From Pontibacillus yanchengensis Y32 (lineage in GTDB: Bacteria; Bacillota; Bacilli; Bacillales; BH030062): a stretch of 64,000 nucleotides of DNA. The notes below the pieces were generated by a model. The model made no database searches, had not been told where the DNA came from, and saw only the letters and a list, made by a program, of their open reading frames with translations. Location: positions 1-64,000 of the forward strand of contig NZ_AVBF01000013.1 of assembly GCF_000770635.1 (NCBI RefSeq), read 5' to 3'. Positions 8,911-17,570 of this stretch are shown here, piece after piece. Position 1 is the stretch's first letter. Each line of letters opens with the position of its first letter. The position numbers were made by a program, and so were the translations under genes.

Positions 8911-9386
8911 TATTCTTCCCTCGCCTTCGCTAAGGAAATGACGACATCCTTCACTTCCTGAGCCTTATCTACCTGCATACCAGATATATCATACGCACTT
9001 CCAGCTGTATAAAATGTAACATTAGATAATTTATAATGACGTAGTAAAGGTCCCCTTCTAATAGAAACATGCTGTATGCGGAACATTGGTATCGTAACTA
9101 AATTCTTTGACCAGACCCCACTATGAAGGACAATTCGGTCTTCATAAATTTGATACCACACATTCTTTCTTCTCTGTTCTGCATACCAGCCCCATCGATA
9201 CATAATCCATAGTATCGTAATCACAAACAGCGGAATTGCATACCAAATGGACCAAGCTGAAAAATATAATGCTACAGCTACTCCAGTTGATAGGATAAGG
9301 TTAATAAGTAACTCAGATAAATATGTAACACGAAAATATGATGTGGCTTCTTTAGGTAGCGGAATACTCTCTATTTCTTCTTCCAA
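8907..9386 (-). CDS. ydbS: PH-domain membrane protein (YdbS-like)
   Basis: A 159-residue protein with two close transmembrane helices (about 28-65) followed by one bPH2 domain: WYQIYEDRIVLHSGVWSKN, VTIPMFRIQHVSIRRGPLLR and FYTAGSAYDISGM. This is the compact YdbS layout, and the neighbouring gene is the YdbT-like partner, as in B. subtilis. Translation starts at TTG after AAGGAAG. The two proteins probably form a membrane complex; the biochemical role of the PH domains is not established. Confidence 0.85.
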   Translation of the reverse strand: MEEEIESIPLPKEATSYFRVTYLSELLINLILSTGVAVALYFSAWSIWYAIPLFVITILWIMYRWGWYAEQRRKNVWYQIYEDRIVLHSGVWSKNLVTIPMFRIQHVSIRRGPLLRHYKLSNVTFYTAGSAYDISGMQVDKAQEVKDVVISLAKAREEY

Positions 9387-9465
9387 CTGTTTTCTTCCTT
9401 TCTTTTGCTTGATAGGTGCTTACATAGTGTATCAACTATTATCATGAATTGGAAACAGTGGCATA

Positions 9466-9648
9466 CTAGGAAGGTGTATTCTTATTCTCCTTCCAATCAT
9501 GATAAAACTTTTCAATCGTTTGATTCAGGCGATCCAGACTAATTAAAATCAAAAATAACATTATAAATGTAACTAGTTCTCCAGTAAAAGTAGAAAGTAC
9601 ACCAATAAAGAACATACCGATGAAAAACATTTGCTTATTGTGAATCAC
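9466..9648 (-). CDS. Small two-helix membrane protein
   Basis: A 60-residue hydrophobic protein starting at GTG behind GGGGGAAG. Two membrane segments (about 7-23 and 26-40) are followed by a charged tail, LDRLNQTIEKFYHDWKEN. It lies 79 bp upstream of the ydbS-like gene on the same strand and may be the first gene of that unit. No family is recognised. The roughly 270 bp between this gene and the next upstream ORF contain nothing I can identify. Confidence 0.55.
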   Translation of the reverse strand: MIHNKQMFFIGMFFIGVLSTFTGELVTFIMLFLILISLDRLNQTIEKFYHDWKENKNTPS

Positions 9649-9922
9649 TAATCTTCCCCCTTATAATGCTCACATAAAATTTCAACACCTTTTCCTACGT
9701 ATGGAAGATGAATTCGTTTCACTATATAATCTATATTCCATCCAAGATCATATGTAAGCATTTTTATGTATATAGGAATAAGACTTTTACATAGAAGAGA
9801 AGCCAATTACTACCTGCACCACCACAAGAATTATGTTCAAACATCCTATGGTACAGCCTGTTGCACCTTCTGATGTCATATCTATTTTGGGCAGGTTATG
9901 ATTTTGCTAGTAGCACCTCTAA

Positions 9923-10072
9923 TCAAAGTACTAACAAGATTGTTGGCACAGTTAATATAGTCATGATTACTAAAAGAATACTTAAGCAACTAACAACCGT
10001 ACATCCATCTGCTAGATATCCAAAAAAGGATTCTTTCAAACTCTTCTCATCTTTTTGATCTTTATCAGACAT
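9923..10072 (-). CDS. Small membrane-anchored protein
   Basis: A 49-residue ORF starting at the ATG at 10072, which has a strong AAGGAGA site 6 nt upstream. The longer frame reaching 10123 lacks one. The N-terminal 20 residues are highly charged (MSDKDQKDEKSLKESFF) and the rest is one hydrophobic stretch, SCLSILLVIMTILTVPTIL, with two cysteines at its edge. It is probably a tail-anchored membrane peptide. No homologous family is recognised. It stands alone and the evidence is the start signal plus the segregated composition. Confidence 0.5.
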   Translation of the reverse strand: MSDKDQKDEKSLKESFFGYLADGCTVVSCLSILLVIMTILTVPTILLVL

Positions 10073-10173
10073 GAAACCTCTCCTTACCATAACAAGTGAT
10101 AACACCTGAAAATATAACCACAATTTACCATATAGACATCCTGTAGTAAATTGATAGGGTAAGTAACCCTGTA

Positions 10174-10217
10174 AAAAAGGGCGACCTATTATAGATAATT
10201 AATAGGCCACCCTTTTT
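10174..10217 (-). terminator. Terminator of the acyl-CoA catabolic operon
   Basis: AAAAAGGG..CCTATTA pairs with TAATAGG..CCCTTTTT around a 3x3 internal loop. On the minus strand a T run follows. It lies about 90 bp beyond the last operon gene. Confidence 0.7.
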
Positions 10218-10246
10218 CATTTAACAAAACTCCATTCAAATCTTGC

Positions 10247-10288
10247 ATCGATTTCCATAAAGGAATCATTCTCTTTATGGAAATCGAT
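10247..10288. repeat. Perfect 16-bp hairpin in the operon 3' untranslated region
   Basis: ATCGATTTCCATAAAG and CTTTATGGAAATCGAT are perfect arms around a 10-nt loop, 20 bp past the quinone-oxidoreductase stop and 30 bp before the terminator. No T run follows it on either strand, so it is not a plain terminator. It may stabilise the mRNA 3' end or be a processed sRNA. Confidence 0.6.
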
Positions 10289-10307
10289 TGCTCTCTTAAA
10301 ATGCGTC

Positions 10308-11282
10308 CTATGGTACAAGTACAAGCTTGCCTTTCGTCTTTCTCCCTTGCAACAATTCATGCACATTCGCAGCTTCGGAGAGAGGGTAAACGCCTCCAAT
10401 GGTTAGTTTTAGATCCCCTGATTGTGTTAGCATTAATAATTCTTTCATACTACTCATCAGTAATTCTCTTCGTTTCATAATCTGTGGAAGGAAAAACCCA
10501 ATCACAGATAAGTTACGGTTCATCAATCCAGAAGGATACATTAATGCTGGCTCACCACTCGCAACCCCGTAAACGACGACACGACCAAAGGATCTCATAC
10601 ATTTTACGGTTTCATGAAACACATCTCCGCCGGCCATTTCTAGAGCTACGTCTACACCTTTGCCACCTGTAGCCTCAAGCACTTGTTCACGCCAATTAGA
10701 CTCTGTATAATTTACGACGGCATCCGCTCCTAAGTCTTTGGCTAGTTGTAATTTTTCTTCTGTACTCGCTGTAGCAATAACCATTCCTGCTCCAAAATGA
10801 TTGGCAAGTTGAATAGCGAGGGAACCGACTCCTCCAGCACCGGCATGTACTAGAATAGTCTCTCCTTTTTCCAAATGTCCCATCGTTGTGATGATATGAT
10901 AAGCAGTAAGCCCTTGTAACGGCAACGCTACCGCTGTCTCAGAAGCTACACCTTCAGGGATGGAAATTAAGGTGTGAGCATTGGCTGTAACGTACTCCGC
11001 ATATCCGCCCTTTTCGATAAGCGTTACCACACGATCACCTTTGTTCACCGTGGTAACATCTGCACCGACTTCTTCTACCACTCCGGCAACTTCAGCTCCT
11101 GGTATAAATGGCAAAGGAGTAGGTACAACGTACGCTCCCTCACGCCTTGCTGTATCCGCATAGTTCACGCCAATGGCTTCTACTTTTAATACCACCTCTC
11201 CCTCATCAGGTTGAGGCTTTGTAAACTCCTTCATTTCTAGTACCTCAGGACCGCCATACTCTTCAAATTGAATAGCCTTCAT
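10308..11282 (-). CDS. Zinc-independent quinone oxidoreductase, MDR superfamily
   Basis: A 324-residue NAD(P)H-dependent quinone/enone oxidoreductase of the zeta-crystallin/QOR type. The GroES-like N-terminus includes VEAIGVNYADTARREGAY and LPFIPGAEVAGVV. The Rossmann signature is HAGAGGVGSLAIQLA (about 145-159). The structural- and catalytic-zinc cysteines of alcohol dehydrogenases are absent. It is the last gene of the ten-gene operon, 11 bp after the enoyl-CoA hydratase. In that context it may reduce an enoyl or keto intermediate or recycle a redox cofactor; this is inference. The start follows AAGGAGGAAAAC. Confidence 0.88.
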   Translation of the reverse strand: MKAIQFEEYGGPEVLEMKEFTKPQPDEGEVVLKVEAIGVNYADTARREGAYVVPTPLPFIPGAEVAGVVEEVGADVTTVNKGDRVVTLIEKGGYAEYVTANAHTLISIPEGVASETAVALPLQGLTAYHIITTMGHLEKGETILVHAGAGGVGSLAIQLANHFGAGMVIATASTEEKLQLAKDLGADAVVNYTESNWREQVLEATGGKGVDVALEMAGGDVFHETVKCMRSFGRVVVYGVASGEPALMYPSGLMNRNLSVIGFFLPQIMKRRELLMSSMKELLMLTQSGDLKLTIGGVYPLSEAANVHELLQGRKTKGKLVLVP

Positions 11283-11293
11283 TGTTTTCCTCC

Positions 11294-12079
11294 TTATTTT
11301 CCTGTAAAGGTTGGTTTTCGTTTATTGGTAAAAGCTTGCACACCCTCTTGATGATCTTCGGTACTAATCATAAACGTTTGGGCTATCCGTTCTTGCTCCA
11401 AAACACTAGCCAGATCAGATGTCTCTGCCTGATTCACTAATTTCTTCATCATTTCGTACGCTCTTCCTGGTCCCATTGCAAGCTTTTGAACGTAAGCCTT
11501 CGCCTGATCCTCTAGTTCACTTCCTGCGTACAAGCGATTCACTAACCCTAGTTCTTTTGCGTACTCAGCCGTAATCGGCTCAGCATTAAATAGAAGCTCT
11601 TTTGTTTTATAGGGACCAAGTTTCTTCGTTAGAAAATAGCTCCCGCCACCATCGGCAACCAAACCTACTTGAGCAAAGCTAAGAACAAACTGACTTTCTT
11701 CTGCAGCTAGGATTTGATCACATGCCAGGGCAACATTCCAGCCTGCACCAGCCGCAAACCCATGGACTATAGCCACAATAGGTTTAGAGCAATTCCTCAT
11801 AGCCATGACAAGTTCATTGAGCTCCCCCACATGATCGTAAATATGGTTAGCAGTCGCTTTGCCCATTTCTTTCACATCTCCACCAGCTGAAAAAGAGCGA
11901 CCGGCACCTGCGATCGTTATAACTTTAATCGCCTCATTATGATCAGCCTCTTCCACTGCCCGCTTCAAGCCTGTAATCATTTCTTCGCTAAATGCATTTA
12001 ACCGATCTGGTCTGTTAAGCGTACAAGATAAAATAGGACCTTCCACGTTTATGTGTAAATGTTCATTTCCCTCTATCAT
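11294..12079 (-). CDS. Enoyl-CoA hydratase/isomerase family protein
   Basis: A crotonase-fold enzyme of 261 residues from the ATG at 12079, which follows GGGAGGAAAT; a longer frame runs back to 12118. Oxyanion-hole segments are AGAGRSFSAGGDVKEM (about 54-69) and HGFAAGAGWNVALACD (about 98-113). The region FAQVGLVADGGGSYFL resembles PaaG/PaaF-like hydratases, where an Asp supplies the base, and lacks the usual glutamate of short-chain enoyl hydratases. The likely reaction is hydration or isomerisation of 2-enoyl-CoA made by the adjacent acyl-CoA dehydrogenases. Confidence 0.88.
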   Translation of the reverse strand: MIEGNEHLHINVEGPILSCTLNRPDRLNAFSEEMITGLKRAVEEADHNEAIKVITIAGAGRSFSAGGDVKEMGKATANHIYDHVGELNELVMAMRNCSKPIVAIVHGFAAGAGWNVALACDQILAAEESQFVLSFAQVGLVADGGGSYFLTKKLGPYKTKELLFNAEPITAEYAKELGLVNRLYAGSELEDQAKAYVQKLAMGPGRAYEMMKKLVNQAETSDLASVLEQERIAQTFMISTEDHQEGVQAFTNKRKPTFTGK

Positions 12080-12092
12080 TTTTATTTCCTCC

Positions 12093-13865
12093 CTAACGTA
12101 TAAATTTGGCTGATTCATTCATTTGTTCAGCTATCCAACGATTTCGTTCGATACGATTTTCCGTTATAAATGATGTAAGTTGATTGGATACCATCGTTAA
12201 AAATTGCGAACGAATATTTCCTTTTAATAAACTAGAACCAAGCTGCTTGGCACAACGATCGACTGTCCACATGCACTCTTCTACAAAGGTTGTAGCTAAA
12301 TTTACTTTCAAGTCCACTTTTGAATTACGATTATCCATCGCCTTTTGGGCTCTACCGACAACTGACTCAGCAGCATATAAAGAGATTGCTATATCAGCAA
12401 GTTTCATAAGTGTTTCTTGTTCTTCTTTGATATGCTCTCCAAACGTTTCATAGGCCGCTCCTGCACACACTAGGAACATGCGACGAAATGTTTTCACAGC
12501 ATGATTAAGTTGATCCAACGAGGTTGCACCTTCAAGTGGCTCATCATGTTGTAAGCCATGCTGAGCTTCTTCTATAATCGCCTGTATATCTACGTTCTCT
12601 TTGGCTACCTTCTTGAAAAAGGCTCCAGGAATTAATAAGCGATTGATCTCATTGGTCCCCTCAAAAATACGATTGATTCTAGCATCTCGATAAGCTTGCT
12701 CGATTGGATATTCCTTTATAAACCCTGCTCCACCATGTAGTTGAACGCCTTCATCAACGAGTTCATCTAACGTCTCGGAACCAATCACTTTACAAATAGC
12801 AGATTCGAGTGAGTGTTCATTCATTGCTTTGGCAACTTGTTTGTGATCTTCAGCGTCGTACATATCTTCTAGAGCTGATTCAACCAATCCTGCCGTTCTA
12901 TACATTACAGATTCAGCAGCAAATAACTTGCTAGCCATGACCGCTACCTTTTCCTTACATGCTGGAAAATCTGCTATACTCCTTCCAAACTGATTACGTT
13001 CTGTAATTTGCCTTAAGGTAAGATTCATCACTTCTTTGGCAGCCCCAGTAGTCGCAAATCCTAAGTTAAATCGCCCAAGATTCAACACATTAAGTGCAAT
13101 AAGATGCCCTTTCCCGACTTCACCTAGAAGATTTTCTCTAGGAACCTTACAATCTTCCATGATGACAGAACAGGTAGATGACCCTTTAATCCCCATCTTT
13201 TGTTCCTCTGGTCCGATAGTTAGTCCTGGAAAATCCTTCTCTACTATGAAAGAGGAAAAATGCTCTCCATCAACCTTTGCATAAACAATAAACGTGTCAG
13301 CAAAACTAGCATTTGTAATATAAAGCTTCGTGCCGTTTAATAGATAGTGCGTGCCTTCTTCATTTAATACTGCTGTCGTTTTAGCAGATAAAGCATCAGA
13401 CCCAGCTTCCGGCTCTGTAAGGCAATAAGCTCCGAGATATTCACCAGAGGCAAGCTTAGGAAGATACTTTTCTTTTTGCTCCTTTGTCCCAAAATACGTA
13501 ATAGGTAGCGTAGCAATACAAGTATGATTACTATGGGCAACAGAATAGCCACTTCCACTACCTAGTGCTTCTCCAACGATCCCTTTACTTACTTTATCTA
13601 GTCCTAGACCTCCATAACGTTCTGGAATACTATGACCAAGTAAACCAATACTTCCTGCTTCCCGCATTAAGGAAGCTACTAATTCAAAATCCTGATTTTC
13701 AATTTGGTCTCTTTTTGCATGCACTTCTTTTTCGATAAACTGAAGTGCTGTGTTTTGAATCATTCGATGTTCATCGGAAAGATCCTCTGGTGTAAATACA
13801 TCTTCTATCTCCACACCGGATAATAGAAACTGTGCACCACTAATCTTCCTGTCCACTGGATGCAT
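12093..13865 (-). CDS. Long acyl-CoA dehydrogenase (FadE/YusJ-like)
   Basis: A 590-residue flavin-dependent acyl-CoA dehydrogenase with a C-terminal extension of about 190 residues, like B. subtilis FadE (YusJ) and the VLCAD group. Signatures are YCLTEPEAGSDALSAKT, GIKGSSTCSVIMED and RINRIFEGTNEINRLL, with the catalytic glutamate in FEGT. It makes 2-enoyl-CoA and passes electrons to ETF. The start follows AAGGAGG by 8 nt and overlaps the 3' end of the ComB-family gene by 26 bp, indicating coupling. It acts just before the enoyl-CoA hydratase encoded 13 bp downstream. Confidence 0.9.
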   Translation of the reverse strand: MHPVDRKISGAQFLLSGVEIEDVFTPEDLSDEHRMIQNTALQFIEKEVHAKRDQIENQDFELVASLMREAGSIGLLGHSIPERYGGLGLDKVSKGIVGEALGSGSGYSVAHSNHTCIATLPITYFGTKEQKEKYLPKLASGEYLGAYCLTEPEAGSDALSAKTTAVLNEEGTHYLLNGTKLYITNASFADTFIVYAKVDGEHFSSFIVEKDFPGLTIGPEEQKMGIKGSSTCSVIMEDCKVPRENLLGEVGKGHLIALNVLNLGRFNLGFATTGAAKEVMNLTLRQITERNQFGRSIADFPACKEKVAVMASKLFAAESVMYRTAGLVESALEDMYDAEDHKQVAKAMNEHSLESAICKVIGSETLDELVDEGVQLHGGAGFIKEYPIEQAYRDARINRIFEGTNEINRLLIPGAFFKKVAKENVDIQAIIEEAQHGLQHDEPLEGATSLDQLNHAVKTFRRMFLVCAGAAYETFGEHIKEEQETLMKLADIAISLYAAESVVGRAQKAMDNRNSKVDLKVNLATTFVEECMWTVDRCAKQLGSSLLKGNIRSQFLTMVSNQLTSFITENRIERNRWIAEQMNESAKFIR

Positions 13866-14598
13866 AGCTGTTAACCTCCTTAATTAGTCCTTCTCTAGAA
13901 GAGTAGAGTGGAACGGTCTCATACACATTCTCTCTAGCAACATAATGTAAGTCCTCTTCTAAACCATAGTTCAGCAGCATTTCGCCTACCTTTGATTGTT
14001 GAAACAAGGAAAACGGTGAATCTAGGTACTGTTCATAGAATAACCTTGCGGCCTTTGCTGAATCAGACATTTCCCACGTACCTTTACCTACCAATTTACT
14101 CACCAGTGCACCAGCACCGTAAAAGTCTTCTAAACAAAAGGAACCTCCAGAGCCTGCACAAACTAACGTAATGGTGTGATGACTGTGATTCTTAGTGAGC
14201 CATTCCGCCACTGCTTGAAGATTAAGTAAGGATGCCATATAAATAGAAGAAGCTTGCTCTGATTTTTTAATAGCAACCGTTCCATTCGTGGTGGAGAGAA
14301 TGAGACGTTGATTGTACACGTGTTTTTGTAGCCATAGAGGATTGGGATGATGAAAGTCTGGAATTGTTACACCATTATACTCACCTGATAGTAGATAGGC
14401 AGCGTCAACTTGATCTTCAGCTTTTCTTTTTGCCTCTGCTTCATTCACTACAGGGACAACATCCTTTGCTCCATTTGCTAAAACAGATGTAATCGTAGAA
14501 GTGGCTAAAAGCACATCGAAAATGACAGCAACCGAATGATTCGTCCACTTGGTTGGCTCTATATCTTCTTTTTTGAATACAACTTGGATTTTACTCAC
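13840..14598 (-). CDS. ComB (2-phosphosulfolactate phosphatase) family protein
   Basis: About 252 residues of the ComB family, known as phosphatases for (R)-2-phospho-3-sulfolactate in coenzyme M biosynthesis and in Bacillus spore sulfolactate formation (YitC). Seen motifs are VAVIFDVLLATSTITSVL (near residues 23-40), STTNGTVAI, VCAGSGGSFCLEDFYGAGA and the acidic C-terminus. The start is GTG at 14598, one base after the kinase stop codon. No ComA-type synthase is nearby, and the gene sits between a phosphotransferase and a dehydrogenase in an acyl-CoA operon. I infer it may dephosphorylate a pathway intermediate. Confidence 0.75.
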   Translation of the reverse strand: MSKIQVVFKKEDIEPTKWTNHSVAVIFDVLLATSTITSVLANGAKDVVPVVNEAEAKRKAEDQVDAAYLLSGEYNGVTIPDFHHPNPLWLQKHVYNQRLILSTTNGTVAIKKSEQASSIYMASLLNLQAVAEWLTKNHSHHTITLVCAGSGGSFCLEDFYGAGALVSKLVGKGTWEMSDSAKAARLFYEQYLDSPFSLFQQSKVGEMLLNYGLEEDLHYVARENVYETVPLYSSREGLIKEVNSYASSGQED

Positions 14599-14599
14599 A

Positions 14600-15652
14600 C
14601 TAGATCCTCGCAGTCTGCTCAGCAGCATCTAGCAAATGGTTGACGAAATGGTTCATATGAGCAAACCGTTGATCATTCGTTTGTCCATTTTTATAGCGAT
14701 AGTAGATTTGCTGAACAATCCCAGCTAACTTAAAGTAGGCAAAGGTTAAATAGAAGTCCATATGTTGAACATCTCGTCCAGATTTCGTGGCATATCGTTG
14801 TATAAACTCCTCACGGGAATAAAATCCATCCTCTACCGTTAAAGGTGGCTTGCCAAGTCCCTGTTTTAACTCTTCAGGATCATCAGCTTCTATCCAATAA
14901 GTCATAGCAACCGCGAGATCTGCCATTGGGTCCCCTATCGTTGTCATCTCCCAATCAAATAAACCAACCATTTTGGAATAATCATCTTCTGCAAACATCG
15001 CATTGTTTAATTTATAGTCGTAATGGATAACCGTTGCATCTGTTGAGCTGGGAATATGCTTCACTAGCCATTGTTTCACTCTATCTCCACTCTTCACGTC
15101 ATCTGTTAGTGCTCGGTCGAACCGTTTAATCCAGCCGTTTACCTGACGTTCCATAAATCCATCTGGTTTGCCCATTTCCTCAAGAGCCGTACCACTATAA
15201 TCAATAGAGTGGAGCTTCACTAGCTGATCAACCATCGTTTCAGAAACCGACTTTCCTAATGAAACTTTATCTTTTACATTTTCCGGCCATTCCGTATCCA
15301 GGACAACGCCGTGTCGACGTTCCATAATGAAAAATGGTGCACCTAGAATGGAATCATCTCCAAGTAATATAGGTTTAGGTGCAACATCGAACTTATCATG
15401 AAGCGCTTTCAAAATACGATGTTCTCGTTCCATATCATGCGCTTTAGGTGCTACTGGCCCTAATGGTGGTCTTCTTAGTACCCCTTCCCAATTACCTATC
15501 TTAAGCTCATAGGTCAAATTAGAATGCCCAGCTCCAAACTGACGTACCTCGAGTGGCGAGGAATCAAGAAATGGTAACTGTTCTTTTATATACTTCTCAA
15601 GCAAGTTTCTATCAACTTCTTCCCCTTGTCTCACAGGTATAGTGTCCTGCAT
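14600..15652 (-). CDS. APH-fold kinase like the ACAD10/ACAD11 kinase domain and LvaA
   Basis: A 350-residue aminoglycoside-phosphotransferase-fold kinase. The N-terminus strongly resembles the kinase domain of ACAD11: QFGAGHSNLTYEL (39-51), then GVLRRPP and PKAHDMEREHRILKAL. The catalytic loop is HYDYKLNN (His210, Asp212, Asn217) and the metal-binding aspartate is Asp233 in LFDWEMTTIGDP. In mammals and in Pseudomonas LvaA this family phosphorylates 4-hydroxyacyl-CoA so that a partner dehydrogenase can eliminate phosphate. The partner-like dehydrogenase is encoded first in this operon. An antibiotic kinase is less likely given the context. Confidence 0.85.
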   Translation of the reverse strand: MQDTIPVRQGEEVDRNLLEKYIKEQLPFLDSSPLEVRQFGAGHSNLTYELKIGNWEGVLRRPPLGPVAPKAHDMEREHRILKALHDKFDVAPKPILLGDDSILGAPFFIMERRHGVVLDTEWPENVKDKVSLGKSVSETMVDQLVKLHSIDYSGTALEEMGKPDGFMERQVNGWIKRFDRALTDDVKSGDRVKQWLVKHIPSSTDATVIHYDYKLNNAMFAEDDYSKMVGLFDWEMTTIGDPMADLAVAMTYWIEADDPEELKQGLGKPPLTVEDGFYSREEFIQRYATKSGRDVQHMDFYLTFAYFKLAGIVQQIYYRYKNGQTNDQRFAHMNHFVNHLLDAAEQTARI

Positions 15653-15669
15653 TTCTTATCATCACTCCT

Positions 15670-16065
15670 CTACACATTCACTAAATAGTGTTCTAGATTG
15701 GCACGAACTTCATCCGATAATGCCTCACTTGCTTGCTTATCAAAATTAAAGCAAACAATGGTGGACTCCCCTTTAGCAATGAGGTTTCCTGTGTCTTTAT
15801 CCAAGATATTCTGGTCTAATTGGAAACTACTATTTCCAATACGGGAGATCATGCTTTCAATCATAAGGGTTTGATGGAAAAATGCCTGACTCACAAAGTC
15901 ACATTTTGTAGAAGCCAACACGTAATTCCACTTCTCGCCAATCACGGCAGCATCATAAAAGAACTGAATCCGCGCATCTTCCAAATAGACAAAGTAGTTT
16001 TTATTATTTACATGACCTAACATATCCGTTTCACAAAAACGAACTACCACTTCATGCTTATGCAT
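15670..16065 (-). CDS. Hot-dog-fold acyl-CoA thioesterase (4HBT-like)
   Basis: A 131-residue single hot-dog domain. The active-site segment is FCETDMLGHVNNKNYFVYLE, with the family aspartate before the HVNNxxY motif, followed by EDARIQFF and FHQTLMIESMISRIGNSSF. Such enzymes hydrolyse acyl-CoA thioesters, often to protect the CoA pool. It lies 15 bp downstream of the 3-hydroxyacyl-CoA dehydrogenase gene and 17 bp upstream of the kinase gene. The start follows AAGGAGATAG. Confidence 0.85.
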   Translation of the reverse strand: MHKHEVVVRFCETDMLGHVNNKNYFVYLEDARIQFFYDAAVIGEKWNYVLASTKCDFVSQAFFHQTLMIESMISRIGNSSFQLDQNILDKDTGNLIAKGESTIVCFNFDKQASEALSDEVRANLEHYLVNV

Positions 16066-16079
16066 ACACTATCTCCTTA

Positions 16080-16961
16080 CTATGAATGTATTTTTCCAGA
16101 TTCATCATACTGAAAAAATCCTTTTCCTGTCTTACGCCCAAGTTCTCCTGCTTCCATTTTTTCCAACATGGTTGTAGAAGGCTTATCTTCCACGTTCCCA
16201 GTTTCTTCATAATGCTGTTGCATAACATAACAACAAACATCAATGCCTGATAAGTCCATTAGCTCAAACGGCCCTAGCGGATGCCCTAATGCTTTCTTTG
16301 TTATTACGTCGATATCTTCAAAATCAGCGTAACCATTCTCATATAAACTAATTGCTTCTCTTTGAAGAGCAAATAATAATCGATTCGCTATAAAGCCAGA
16401 TATCTCCTTATTCAATTGAACAGCAGTACGATTCATTTGCTCGCTTACTTCCATCACAATCGACGCAGTTTCTTCTGAGGTATGATCGCCTTTTACAACC
16501 TCAATACAGTCCATTACAAGTGGTGGAAAGAAGAAATGCATGTTACATATTTTTTCTGGACGGTTTGTCACATCTGCAATCAATGAACTTACAATCGTTG
16601 AGCTATTGGTAGCTAAAATGGCATGACTAGGCGTAATCTCATCAAGTTTTGCAAACACTTCTCGTTTCACGGCAAGCTTCTCCACAACCGCTTCAATGAC
16701 AAAATCAGCTTGATTCCCCGCCTCTTCCAAGCTAGGTGTGAAGGATAAACGACTAAAAGCTGCATCCTTGTCTTCCTCGGAAATTTTTCCTTTTGTCACC
16801 CACTTGGTCATAATTCCTTCTAGTGTTTCTTTAGCCTTCTCTAACGAGGCTTCATTGATATCTTGAAGGTACGTTTGATACCCTCCCAAAGCACTTAGCA
16901 TTGCAATTTGATGCCCCATACTCCCAGCTCCAACAACAGCTACATTTCGTATAGTACTCAC
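16080..16961 (-). CDS. 3-Hydroxyacyl-CoA dehydrogenase
   Basis: A 293-residue L-3-hydroxyacyl-CoA dehydrogenase (Hbd/HADH type). The N-terminal NAD-binding motif is VAVVGAGSMGHQIAMLS. The catalytic region has LATNSSTIVSS and NMHFFFPPLVMDCIEVV, and the C-terminal helical domain contains SGFIANRLLFALQREA and HPLGPFELMDLSGIDV. It oxidises the 3-hydroxyacyl-CoA made by the enoyl hydratase. The GTG at 16961 is chosen because AGGAGG lies 8 nt upstream; the longer frame from 17000 would overlap the TetR gene. Confidence 0.9.
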   Translation of the reverse strand: MSTIRNVAVVGAGSMGHQIAMLSALGGYQTYLQDINEASLEKAKETLEGIMTKWVTKGKISEEDKDAAFSRLSFTPSLEEAGNQADFVIEAVVEKLAVKREVFAKLDEITPSHAILATNSSTIVSSLIADVTNRPEKICNMHFFFPPLVMDCIEVVKGDHTSEETASIVMEVSEQMNRTAVQLNKEISGFIANRLLFALQREAISLYENGYADFEDIDVITKKALGHPLGPFELMDLSGIDVCCYVMQQHYEETGNVEDKPSTTMLEKMEAGELGRKTGKGFFQYDESGKIHS

Positions 16962-16974
16962 CAGGTTACTCCTC

Positions 16975-17544
16975 CTATTTTTCCATTTTGATTCCTTCAA
17001 ATATCATCGTCATATAAATGTCCGTTAACTCTTCCTCCGTGACTTCCCCATCAGGCTCATACCAAAAGTAACTCCAATTGGCTACGCCTAGAACAGCAAA
17101 TGAAAGCATATCTGTCCTTAAATCTTTACGAAATTCCCCTGTTTCCATCCCTTGTTCGATAACGTCTTGAACATTCCGTTGAAACTGGTCGCGTTTTGGT
17201 AAGACTTTGGCTAAATGCTCATCACTTAAATGCCGCATCTCTCGAAAAAACACCCGAGCACTTTGAGCACCGGATTTTATATTACGAATGATCATACCGA
17301 CGATGTCATAAAGCTTTTCCTGATTGGATGTTGTTGTATTATTCAGGATTGTTTCCTGCTGCTCTAATAAGCCATCGATAAATCTCAAATGAATATGCAT
17401 CAGCACGTCTACTTTATTTGTGAAATAATAGTAATAAGTTCCTTTCGTCACCCCTAATGCGTTCGTGATATCTTGTATGGATGTTTCTCGAAATCCTCGT
17501 TCTCCAAAAAGTGAAATGCTTGTATTGATGATTTTTTCTCTCAT
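16975..17544 (-). CDS. TetR/AcrR-family regulator of the acyl-CoA operon
   Basis: A 189-residue TetR-family repressor. The N-terminal helix-turn-helix reads TSIQDITNALGVTKGTYYYY (about residues 21-40), with a helical ligand-binding domain after it. The gene is inside the operon, between the SDR and 3-hydroxyacyl-CoA dehydrogenase genes, and a perfect 22-bp palindrome overlaps the operon promoter. This fits autoregulation, with an acyl-CoA or similar thioester as inducer as in B. subtilis FadR. The pairing of regulator and operator is inferred from position. The start follows GAGAGGGA. Confidence 0.88.
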   Translation of the reverse strand: MREKIINTSISLFGERGFRETSIQDITNALGVTKGTYYYYFTNKVDVLMHIHLRFIDGLLEQQETILNNTTTSNQEKLYDIVGMIIRNIKSGAQSARVFFREMRHLSDEHLAKVLPKRDQFQRNVQDVIEQGMETGEFRKDLRTDMLSFAVLGVANWSYFWYEPDGEVTEEELTDIYMTMIFEGIKMEK

Positions 17545-17570
17545 GGCGAAAATCCCTCTCGTTTGTTGTA

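Noticed and set aside
10217-10399. Minus-strand 60-codon frame overlapping the end of the quinone oxidoreductase
   Set aside because: It reads through the coding DNA of the larger gene and a perfect hairpin, and has no start signal.
14600-15652. APH-fold kinase as an antibiotic-resistance gene
   Set aside because: Its N-terminal motifs match the ACAD10/11-type kinases, and it lies inside a catabolic operon with translational spacing.
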